From the NCBI GenBank assembly GCA_964343805.1, contig CAYFLR010000071.1, positions 1 to 30,042 on the forward strand: a stretch of DNA of 30,042 nucleotides, read 5' to 3'. The notes beneath the pieces were generated by a model. The model was given only the letters and a program-made list of their open reading frames with translations, ran no database searches and had not been told where the DNA came from. The position numbers and the translations under genes were made by a program. Position 1 is the stretch's first letter; every line of letters begins with the position of its first letter. This DNA is from CAYFLR01 sp964343805 (lineage in GTDB: Bacteria; Bdellovibrionota_B; Oligoflexia; CAYFLR01). This document shows, one piece after another, positions 23,959 through 30,042 of this stretch.

Positions 23959-24906
23959 CTAATTATCTTCGGATAATTCTTCCAAAAGAGAATCTACATC
24001 ATCTTGGCTTTGATTCTGTCTTTTGGCGATATCATCCATCTCTTTGTAGGTGAGTCCAATCTGATTATAAAGTGCTATTTGTTTTTCAGGAAGCTCTTTT
24101 CCCTCTCGCATGGCTTTCAATATTTGGAACAGATTCTTAGCGGAGTTAAGTAGGAGATCAAAATGCTCCTTCTTAATCTCTTCGAGGTTGGTGTTGAGTT
24201 CATAGGTTCTACATATTTCATCCACCACCCGAGAAAGAAAATAGATATTCTGATAGTTTTTATGACTTTGAAAAAAGGCAAAAGTTCCCACCAGACCATT
24301 AAACCTTTGACCAATCTCGGCGACCATATCCAGCGCTTTTCGATTTTTTGCCAACTCATTGATTTTTTCTACCGTAACCGAAAGATGTTTACTGGCATCT
24401 AAAAAGTGGTTGCTCTTACTTTTTTTAGGAGCGGGTTTCGCCTGGGAGACTGGCTTAGCTTTTTTCTTAACTTTTATTTTAGGTGGTGGTGGAGGTGCAG
24501 CCTTTAAATCAAAAGCAGCTAAGAAGTCGGCATTGGTATAGGGTAAAATACATGTTTTACAGGTGTCACTAGTGGCTTCTATCGCCGTTCGTAAATCGGA
24601 TAATGTTTTGCGATTGGCTTCTGTCTCTTCAAAAATAACTAAAAGTTTTAACTTATCCCCTTTGTTCTTACCATAGATATCCATAACCAGATCCACTAAG
24701 GTATCGGGGTCGTAGGTGGTCGCATCTACAATGAGGGCTCCAATATCACTAAAACGCATGAGATAGAGCATCATCTTTTCTTCGTTCTCAAAGGCTTCGC
24801 AGTCTTTCACATAGCCTATTCGGCGCATGATATTGGGAACATCACGCAGGATATATTTCTTTCCAGAAAAAACCACCACTCGGTCTGTCGACTCTGCCAT
24901 AACCAT
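23959..24906 (-). CDS. Receiver-like protein with Pro/Lys linker and helical C-domain
   Basis: 315 residues. Residues about 8-132 look like a response-regulator receiver: strand 1 (RVVVFSG), Asp61 in GALIVDATTY at the phosphoacceptor position, and strand 5 (CILPY). The acidic pair after strand 1 and the Lys of the KP motif are absent, so it is probably a degenerate receiver. A linker (137-165) has five prolines in a row and many Lys. Residues about 166-300 are all-helical without a recognised fold, and the last 15 are acidic. GGAGGAGGG precedes the ATG. Possible -10 TATAAT lies at 24961-24966 on this strand. No kinase is nearby. A scaffold or adaptor role is a guess. Confidence 0.6.
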   Translation of the reverse strand: MVMAESTDRVVVFSGKKYILRDVPNIMRRIGYVKDCEAFENEEKMMLYLMRFSDIGALIVDATTYDPDTLVDLVMDIYGKNKGDKLKLLVIFEETEANRKTLSDLRTAIEATSDTCKTCILPYTNADFLAAFDLKAAPPPPPKIKVKKKAKPVSQAKPAPKKSKSNHFLDASKHLSVTVEKINELAKNRKALDMVAEIGQRFNGLVGTFAFFQSHKNYQNIYFLSRVVDEICRTYELNTNLEEIKKEHFDLLLNSAKNLFQILKAMREGKELPEKQIALYNQIGLTYKEMDDIAKRQNQSQDDVDSLLEELSEDN

Positions 24907-24960
24907 AGTAATCCACCCTCCTCCAGGTGAAGCTTATAAAAGCACATCAATTCTCATTCT

Positions 24961-24966
24961 ATTATA
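24961..24966 (-). promoter_or_regulatory. Possible -10 element of the receiver-like gene
   Basis: TATAAT on the minus strand, 54 bp upstream of the ATG at 24906. A candidate -35 (TTGAAC) is 20 bp away, which is too far for a standard promoter, so this is only a weak call. Confidence 0.3.
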
Positions 24967-25061
24967 CAATAAAATCAATGGATTGTGTTCAAGTTTATAC
25001 TTTTTATAGGGAATAGTTTAAAACAGGTCATTAGAGTAGATTATTCAGACCCTCGAATTAG

Positions 25062-25247
25062 TATTTGAAGTTTCCAACTGCCATATAGGCCACTAACAAA
25101 TCATTAACGGCCTCAATGTCAGCTATTTGATGTTTTCAACTGCCATATAGGCCACTAACAAATCATTAACGGCCTCAATGTCAGTATTTTGATGTTTTCA
25201 CCTGCCATATAGGCCACTAACAAATTATTAACGGCCTCAATGTCAGT
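25062..25247. repeat. Three tandem 62-bp repeats, each with a 45-bp imperfect palindrome
   Basis: Copies begin at 25062, 25124 and 25186. Each contains CTGCCATATAGGCC, a 17-bp loop, and GGCCTCAATGTCAG (for copy 1, 25078-25091 and 25109-25122). The arms pair at 11 of 14 positions. The 45-bp palindromes of copies 1 and 2 are identical, and copy 3 has one change in the loop. The 17-bp links between palindromes are nearly the same. A 62-bp period is not a multiple of three, so this is not a coding repeat. The array lies between the CBS-pair stop (25268) and the receiver-like gene, in a 361-bp spacer with no gene. Confidence 0.93.
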
Positions 25248-25267
25248 TACTTCAGCGGAGTTAATAC

Positions 25268-25756
25268 TTAAGCATTCACCACAGAAGCTAATAGATATTC
25301 AAAATTGACCTTATCTTTCATAGCTTGTACACACTCTTTGGTATTCGGTAAATCAGCACACTCACGACATTCAAAATGAGCCGCTTTAAGCACATCTTTA
25401 CGAGTAATAAGACCAACGAGCTTTCCGTAGCCATCAATCACAGGCAGCCTTCGGTAATGAGAGTGGAGAAAGAGGCCTATGGCTTCCATAATGGAGGCAT
25501 TTTCAAGCACTGTCATCACTTTTTCAGTCATGTAATCATGCACATGATTAAAGTTCTTAGAATTAGGACCTCCTGTAAAGAGAGAAAAACAATCTTTTTC
25601 AGAAAGCATTCCCACCAAACGGTGGTCATTCTCCTCATCAACCACTGGCAAACCAGAAACTTGACTCTGGACTAAAGCATCAACTGCTTCATTTATTTCT
25701 TGATTGGGTGTGAGTGTCATTAAGTCTGTGCTCATAATATCTTTAACTTGAATCAT
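25268..25756 (-). CDS. CBS-domain pair protein with C-terminal Cys motif
   Basis: 162 residues. Two CBS domains: about 7-58 (DIMSTDLMTL ... LPVVDEENDHRLVGMLSEKD) and about 75-125 (DYMTEKVMTVLENASIMEA ... LPVIDGYGKLVGLITRKDV). A CBS pair binds adenosyl ligands such as AMP, ATP or SAM and senses energy state, usually as a regulatory module. The 37-residue tail has Cys130, Cys133 and Cys142 (CRECADLPNTKEC), which could bind a metal. AAGGAG precedes the ATG. The 62-bp palindromic array begins 20 bp after its stop and so probably lies in its 3' transcript. Confidence 0.87.
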   Translation of the reverse strand: MIQVKDIMSTDLMTLTPNQEINEAVDALVQSQVSGLPVVDEENDHRLVGMLSEKDCFSLFTGGPNSKNFNHVHDYMTEKVMTVLENASIMEAIGLFLHSHYRRLPVIDGYGKLVGLITRKDVLKAAHFECRECADLPNTKECVQAMKDKVNFEYLLASVVNA

Positions 25757-25830
25757 TATAATTTCTCCTTATCTTTAATATAACTTCTACTTATACCTTT
25801 ACAGAAAGAAGAAAACTTGTCAAGGGTTTT

Positions 25831-25848
25831 TACCCCCAAAAAGGGGTA
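25831..25848. other. Small hairpin after the LolA-like gene
   Basis: TACCCC (25831-25836) pairs with GGGGTA (25843-25848) around a 6-nt loop, 7 bp beyond the LolA-like stop. On the transcribed strand it is followed by A rather than U, so it is not a textbook intrinsic terminator. The remaining spacer to 25756 shows no gene. Confidence 0.35.
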
Positions 25849-25855
25849 GGGGTAA

Positions 25856-26599
25856 TTATTTTCTTAAAAAGGATTTTGAAAACTTTCTGGCAGGTATATC
25901 AACGTCAAAAGCAATGTCATGGATATGATACTCTGTTCCCTTCCCCTTCTTGAGAACATCCTTAAACCACAACTTCACAGTATACCACCGCTCTTTTATT
26001 TTCTTCACCTCTCTGGCTTCCATCTTTTTAAGAAGTCTTCCAGAGAGAGCATATTGTTCAGATTTGAGAATAACAAAACGCTCCCTATCCACCCACAGCT
26101 TCTGCTTCTGATAGGTCACATCTTTATTTTTGGCCTGCAAATCTAAGATATAGACGGGACGATCAAAAAGCGTTTCTTCTCCTTTGATGGTGGCTTGATA
26201 GCTTCCGGCAAAGGTGTTTTCCTCCATAAAATCTTCATATGAAAGATCAGATCCCATCACCGACTGCCTGAGCAAATGACCTGCCATCTTGATGACTCGA
26301 TCTGCCCTGGGGTAATAGATCCAAAGTTTATCATCTATTTTTAGCATTTTGGTGCCCTTATCTCGTGCAGGAGACAAATAGGTAGTGGCCGCCTTTTTAT
26401 CTCCCTCCAATAAGGATTTGGATTTTAGGGTTCGCTTTCCCCTGGTGCCATGGATAATCATAGAGGCGGTGATGGATAAACTTTTACTTTTATTATTGGC
26501 ATCAATCTTCGTTAAAATCTCTTCTGCCGAAGGAGATTCGGCCCATAAAAGATTGCTGATTAAGAGTGTTCCTAAGAAGGTCGCAATATATTTTTTCAT
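25856..26599 (-). CDS. LolA-like outer membrane lipoprotein-sorting protein
   Basis: 247 residues with a signal peptide cleaved near LLWAES. The mature part fits the LolA-like beta-fold: alternating strands with SITASMIIHGTRGKRTLKSK, KMLKIDDKLWIYYPRADRVIKMAG, a loop containing SDLSYEDFM, then RPVYILDLQ and YQKQKLWVDRERFVILKSEQY. This is the form usually annotated as outer membrane lipoprotein-sorting protein and found beside FtsX-type permeases, rather than classical LolA. It probably carries a hydrophobic cargo across the periplasm. Its ATG overlaps the permease stop (ATGA), with AGGAG upstream. Last gene of the export operon. Confidence 0.85.
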   Translation of the reverse strand: MKKYIATFLGTLLISNLLWAESPSAEEILTKIDANNKSKSLSITASMIIHGTRGKRTLKSKSLLEGDKKAATTYLSPARDKGTKMLKIDDKLWIYYPRADRVIKMAGHLLRQSVMGSDLSYEDFMEENTFAGSYQATIKGEETLFDRPVYILDLQAKNKDVTYQKQKLWVDRERFVILKSEQYALSGRLLKKMEAREVKKIKERWYTVKLWFKDVLKKGKGTEYHIHDIAFDVDIPARKFSKSFLRK

Positions 26600-27870
26600 A
26601 CTTCTAACTCCTTAAATAGTTGTGCGGTTTCTCTTTTAAAAATAGCAAGACCGGAAATCATTGTTCCAAATAAAGTTGATAAAGTTCCTGGAATGAGGCC
26701 AATCCAGCAGGTGGTGAAGCTGATTTTGGTGCGAAGGGTATCACTTATCATCATGGAAGAGCCTTGCATATAGTCTCCGATATTCACCCCCACCTCTTGG
26801 ATTATGTAAGCTGGAATCAGACCTAGTAGAGTTCCTAGAATCGCTCCCGCTAAACCAACAAAGAAGGCTTCAACAATCAACGAGAGATAGATTTTGAGTT
26901 TATGTTCTCCCAAAGCGAGGCGAAGCCCCATTTCTCCATACCTCCGAATACTGGCCATGAGCCCTGCATTCCATAATATTATAGACATGAGAGCGATGAA
27001 AAAAGAGCTCACTAAAAAAGTGGCATAATCCAGTAAATCTAACATTTGACCAAAATCACTCTGCTCTTTCAACGTCATCATTTCAGGTGAAAAAGGGTCA
27101 TTCTCTTTAGAATACTTTCGGTTAAAATATTTTTTCAAATTTTTTACCGTATGATCATCGTATTCACCCGAGTTAATATAGCCAAGAATTTCTGAAGCGG
27201 CATCCTCCATATTCAGTGCCCATTGAACATCTTTTAGATCTGCCACCATGGCTCCCCGATCCATCATGGTGACGCCAAAACGAATGGTCCCCACTACTTT
27301 AAAATTATGTACAGCCATGCTGCCATCCATAGTTGATCCAAGTAAGGTAGCAGGTTGTCCTAACTTTAATTTAAGTTTTTTAAACAGCTCGTCACTTATT
27401 AATATTTCATTAGGTTGCTTCGGTAAAACACCTTGCACCAAGGACTCGGCCAGGTTCAGGTTTTTTGTTTCCCAACTTCCTTTGGAGAATAAATCCACTC
27501 CCATTCCCATCACAGGAGCCTGTTCCAAGGTTTCACCTTGTTCATCGGCAAAATCTAAAAGCCCACCAAACTGAATTCGAGGTTGCCACTTTATTAACGG
27601 CATCTCTTGTTTTAACTCGCTTAACAGTTTATTAATCCCCACCACTCCTAGGTCATTAGGGTTTTGATGTCTTAATTTGGCATAAGAGCGGGTGGTGATT
27701 TTCATATGACCGCTTTGTAATTTAGCGCTGGTATCAACAAAATCAGATCCAACCCCATTGATCCAAGAGTGCAACAAGACTGTTAGGGCCACTCCACAGG
27801 CCACCACCATGACAGGGAAAAAGCTGCGTGATGGATCTCTTACTAACCCTTTTATTAAGAAATTAATCAT
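26596..27870 (-). CDS. FtsX-type ABC exporter permease (second)
   Basis: About 424 residues. Helix 1 (about 14-35, FPVMVVACGVALTVLLHSW) is followed by a large periplasmic domain of about 230 residues, then three C-terminal helices in the FtsX/MacB/LolC-E pattern. ASIRRYGEMGLRLALG (after helix 2) is the coupling segment that contacts the ATPase. An ATG at 27870 overlaps the upstream permease stop as ATGA and has GGGGG about 8 bases upstream. An ATG at 27876 is also in frame but only about 2-3 bases from that ribosome site. Forms a heterodimer with the upstream permease, most likely. Confidence 0.88.
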   Translation of the reverse strand: MINFLIKGLVRDPSRSFFPVMVVACGVALTVLLHSWINGVGSDFVDTSAKLQSGHMKITTRSYAKLRHQNPNDLGVVGINKLLSELKQEMPLIKWQPRIQFGGLLDFADEQGETLEQAPVMGMGVDLFSKGSWETKNLNLAESLVQGVLPKQPNEILISDELFKKLKLKLGQPATLLGSTMDGSMAVHNFKVVGTIRFGVTMMDRGAMVADLKDVQWALNMEDAASEILGYINSGEYDDHTVKNLKKYFNRKYSKENDPFSPEMMTLKEQSDFGQMLDLLDYATFLVSSFFIALMSIILWNAGLMASIRRYGEMGLRLALGEHKLKIYLSLIVEAFFVGLAGAILGTLLGLIPAYIIQEVGVNIGDYMQGSSMMISDTLRTKISFTTCWIGLIPGTLSTLFGTMISGLAIFKRETAQLFKELEV

Positions 27871-29045
27871 ATCCATTTCCCCCTTAAAGCATCGGTCGGT
27901 GTTAGCTTAACTATTTTTCTAGCAGGCCAGTAACTCACCACACCGAGCACAATAAAAATAATACTCATTAAGGTTCCAACTAACCCCATGGTAAAGGCTG
28001 GATAGAGTCGATCGGAAAGAGCAATTCCAAATTGATTGGTATCATAAGGAATAGGAATCCCCTTACTTTGAATAAACCATAAGAGAGGTGCAAAAATCAC
28101 CAAAGCCACCATAGAGGCCATAAATCCATACATTAGCCCCTCAATGGTAAACATCCAAACGATGGACTTTCGATCCATGCCAATTGCCATCAACATTCCA
28201 ACTTCTCTTCGTCGTTTAAAAATGGAAAGCATTTGGGTATCAAAAATGGCTAGCATAGAGAGAAAAAGCAGAACCACAAACAGAATACCTCCTCCTTTAC
28301 GCTTGGAGTTAACCATTTTTCGGGTATCTGCCAATAAATCGTAGGTGGAATGAAAAACCCAATCTCCTATTGATTTTCCTTTATCATATCCCTCTTTCAC
28401 CACCATCATGGAGGCATGATTTTTGAGGTCGGAAATGGATTGCAATGTAGTTAAGGGAATCCAAATTTGACCCGCATCCATAACAGGAACCTTGGTGTCA
28501 AAGAGATCCATTACTTGCAAATCAGCGGCATCAAAAGCCCCACCTGATGTGCGCCATCTCACCGTAATAAGATCTCCTTTTTTTATCTCGATCTGCCGGG
28601 CCATCCTTTTTCCAATAATCGCCGGGATATTTCCAGGGTCACTTTTTTGTAAAAGTTTCTCTGTAGGAAACTGCAGGACCTTTTGATTCGGATCAATTCC
28701 CTTCAACTGAATTTGCTGAAACCGACCGTTAGGATAAATATTAGCTCTACGAATGAGAATGGGAGCAATCTCCCCCTTGGCAACCCCCTCTTGTTGACTC
28801 TGATTTAATAAGCTATGACTCTCATCAAAAGTGAGGGGATCAAAAGGATCATAACTTTTATGCCAATATTGCCCTCCAGCAATTTCATCTTGCTTTCTTG
28901 CCCGAGTCATATCCTCACTCATTCCCTGGTAAATTCCTTGAGTAAGAATCACCATAAAGATCACAATCGCTAGCACAATCACATTAAGGTAGGTTCGGAT
29001 ACCCGCACCTACTAAATTTTTTAAAGCCACCTTAAATAGCAACAT
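27867..29045 (-). CDS. FtsX-type ABC exporter permease (first)
   Basis: 392 residues with the same four-helix plan. Helix 1 near 20-40 (LNVIVLAIVIFMVILTQGIY) leads to a periplasmic domain of about 200 residues that differs from the sister permease. The C-terminal three helices carry IFKRRREVGMLMAIGMDRKSI as the coupling segment, and the protein ends RGKWI. Such permeases take substrate from the outer leaflet of the inner membrane rather than moving it through a channel (MacB/LolCDE mechanotransmission). AGGGGG precedes the ATG, 9 bp after the ATPase stop. Confidence 0.88.
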   Translation of the reverse strand: MLLFKVALKNLVGAGIRTYLNVIVLAIVIFMVILTQGIYQGMSEDMTRARKQDEIAGGQYWHKSYDPFDPLTFDESHSLLNQSQQEGVAKGEIAPILIRRANIYPNGRFQQIQLKGIDPNQKVLQFPTEKLLQKSDPGNIPAIIGKRMARQIEIKKGDLITVRWRTSGGAFDAADLQVMDLFDTKVPVMDAGQIWIPLTTLQSISDLKNHASMMVVKEGYDKGKSIGDWVFHSTYDLLADTRKMVNSKRKGGGILFVVLLFLSMLAIFDTQMLSIFKRRREVGMLMAIGMDRKSIVWMFTIEGLMYGFMASMVALVIFAPLLWFIQSKGIPIPYDTNQFGIALSDRLYPAFTMGLVGTLMSIIFIVLGVVSYWPARKIVKLTPTDALRGKWI

Positions 29046-29054
29046 AGTCGCCCC

Positions 29055-29741
29055 CTATTTGGATTCATCTTTACAGATCACACCATCAGCCAGGGTGATA
29101 ACTCTCTTTAAATAGCCGATGACTTTTTCATCATGGGTAGAAAACAAGAAAGTTGTATTTAACTCCTTATTGAGTTTAGCCATGGTAGATAGCACCATAT
29201 GAGAATTTTCTGAATCTAAGTTGGCAGTAGGCTCATCAGCAATAACTAGCTCAGGCTCTTTCACCATAGCCCTAGCAATTGCCACTCGTTGGCATTGACC
29301 ACCAGAAAGTTGTCCCGGCTTGGAAAAAAGTTTATCCATGAGTCCTACCCATTCCACCGCCTGAACGACCGCCTTTTTTCTCTCAGCTGCGGGCATATCA
29401 AGCAGTAGAAGTGGAAATTCCACATTTTCATAAACGGTAAAAACCGGCAACAAGTAGTAGGATTGAAAAATAAAACCGATTTGTCTGGCTCGTAAATCTG
29501 ATCCCTGATCAGAGCTAATGCTTCTTAAGTCATGACCTAAAACACTTATCTTACCATCGGTCACTGAATCGAGAGCACCCACCATATTGAGTAATGTAGT
29601 TTTTCCCGAGCCACTCGGGCCTACAAATCCTGTAAACTCTCCCGACTTCACCTCGAGATCAATATCTTTCAAAGCTTGAAAAGAGTGATCTCCCATTGGG
29701 TAAGTTTTAGATAATTTTTCTGTTTTAATCAGGACACTCAT
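29055..29741 (-). CDS. LolD/MacB-type ABC ATP-binding subunit
   Basis: 228 residues. Walker A GPSGSGKTT (41-49), Q-loop Gln93, signature LSGGQ (145-149), Walker B LVIADE (165-170) followed by PTANLDSENS, and switch His203 in FSTHD. The A-loop region TYPMGDHSFQALKDIDL is typical of the LolD/MacB/FtsE branch. An ATG at 29753 is in frame, but GGGGGA lies between it and the ATG at 29741, with fitting distance to the latter, so I chose 29741. It energises the two permeases encoded directly downstream. Confidence 0.93.
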   Translation of the reverse strand: MSVLIKTEKLSKTYPMGDHSFQALKDIDLEVKSGEFTGFVGPSGSGKTTLLNMVGALDSVTDGKISVLGHDLRSISSDQGSDLRARQIGFIFQSYYLLPVFTVYENVEFPLLLLDMPAAERKKAVVQAVEWVGLMDKLFSKPGQLSGGQCQRVAIARAMVKEPELVIADEPTANLDSENSHMVLSTMAKLNKELNTTFLFSTHDEKVIGYLKRVITLADGVICKDESK

Positions 29742-29756
29742 AGTTTCCCCCATTTT

Positions 29757-30042
29757 TTAATGGTTATATTGCACCAATAGTTTGATGCCTTGGTCTTCTT
29801 CTTGATCGATCATTTTTATCTTTGCGTAATAAACACCTAGGTTGAACACTAAACTGTCGTAACTGCGCTGCCAGTTAAATTGGCTATAAAAGGCTTTTCC
29901 TCCTTCGACCCAGGTGGCTATGGACGATAAGCTATCCATTAATCCCAAAGGATAAGAGCAGGAAAAAGCGAGTTTAATCGGATCCCATTCTTTATCTTTC
30001 CCGGTGTCAGATCCCAACACCTCTAAAAGAGTGTATAGGCCG
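29757..30042 (-). CDS. C-terminal part of a probable outer-membrane beta-barrel protein
   Basis: The frame is open from the right window edge to a TAA at 29757 (94 visible codons). A GTG at 30020 could look like a start, but the frame continues upstream without a stop (GLYTLLE precedes it), so I read this as a truncated longer gene. The pattern of alternating polar and hydrophobic residues with aromatic girdles (KLAFSCSYPLG, KAFYSQFNWQRSYDSLVFNLGVYYAKIKMI, KLLVQYNH at the end) suggests beta-strands of an outer-membrane barrel. It is only 3 or 15 bp from the ATPase start, so it is in the same operon. An outer-membrane partner of the LolD-like exporter is plausible. Confidence 0.55.
   Translation of the reverse strand, partial: GLYTLLEVLGSDTGKDKEWDPIKLAFSCSYPLGLMDSLSSIATWVEGGKAFYSQFNWQRSYDSLVFNLGVYYAKIKMIDQEEDQGIKLLVQYNH

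Noticed and set aside
25062..25247. CRISPR array
   Set aside because: Only three units, the links between palindromes are nearly identical rather than unique spacers, and no cas gene is present.
25062..25756. Type III toxin-antitoxin RNA array (ToxI-like)
   Set aside because: Tandem repeats fit, but the adjacent gene is a CBS pair and no ToxN/AbiQ-like endoribonuclease or terminator precedes a toxin gene.
25818..25823. TTGACA as -35 of the CBS-pair gene
   Set aside because: The nearest -10-like hexamer (TATAAG) is 22 bp away, too far for a standard promoter.
29757..30020. Stand-alone 87-aa gene starting at GTG 30020
   Set aside because: The frame remains open upstream to the window edge, and the residues look like the C-terminal strands of a larger barrel.

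Overview
The window is about 30 kb of low-GC (roughly 40%, by eye) chromosomal DNA from a Gram-negative bacterium. Evidence for an outer membrane is the lipobox lipoproteins, MltA, a MotB/OmpA-like protein, and a Lol-type ABC cassette with a LolA-like periplasmic protein. The mix of a lysine-rich histone-H1-like protein, degenerate receiver-domain proteins, a PerR/AhpC/Fe-SOD stress block and several large unassigned lipoproteins fits a Bdellovibrio/Bacteriovorax-type lineage (Bdellovibrionota). That placement is inference; there is no rRNA or other marker gene here. I see no tRNA, rRNA, phage, transposase or CRISPR genes. Two runs of 10 N (1789-1798 and 21690-21699) look like assembly gaps.

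Layout. 1-3032, minus: a truncated histone-H1-like gene, then rpiB, suhB-like phosphatase and an M29 aminopeptidase (transcribed in that order towards low coordinates). 3121-5275: a secreted two-HKD phospholipase-D-family protein and a small atypical receiver protein, divergent across a 367-bp spacer that carries a perfect 22-bp inverted repeat. 5272-7260, minus: mltA and a Nudix hydrolase. 7294-10700, minus: a 57-aa ORF, then a two-gene stator-like module in which the MotB-like subunit carries about 480 residues of coiled coil, including 14 uninterrupted 11-residue repeats. 10875-12398, plus: a lipoprotein with an NlpC/P60-like Cys/His arrangement and a double zinc-ribbon protein. 12367-16324: a sugar block, with a GH13 amylosucrase-like enzyme overlapping an RmlD-like reductase on the minus strand and a fructokinase-like PfkB kinase divergent on the plus strand. 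16381-18713: an unassigned membrane protein convergent with a GMP reductase/IMP dehydrogenase family gene.

18869-21094, plus: oxidative stress block, with an iron-sulfur flavoprotein, perR with a recognisable promoter and PerR box, an AhpC-type peroxiredoxin that lacks the usual resolving cysteine, and Fe-SOD, closed by a strong terminator. 21163-25756, minus: a 908-aa acidic lipoprotein, a receiver-like/helical protein, three tandem 62-bp palindromic repeats and a CBS-pair protein. 25856-30042, minus: a tightly coupled export operon of an outer-membrane-barrel-like protein (truncated by the window end), LolD-like ATPase, two FtsX-type permeases and a LolA-like protein.

The strongest candidates for something undescribed are the stator-like pair with the giant hendecad coil, the 62-bp palindromic tandem array, and the 22-bp inverted repeat in a divergent promoter region.
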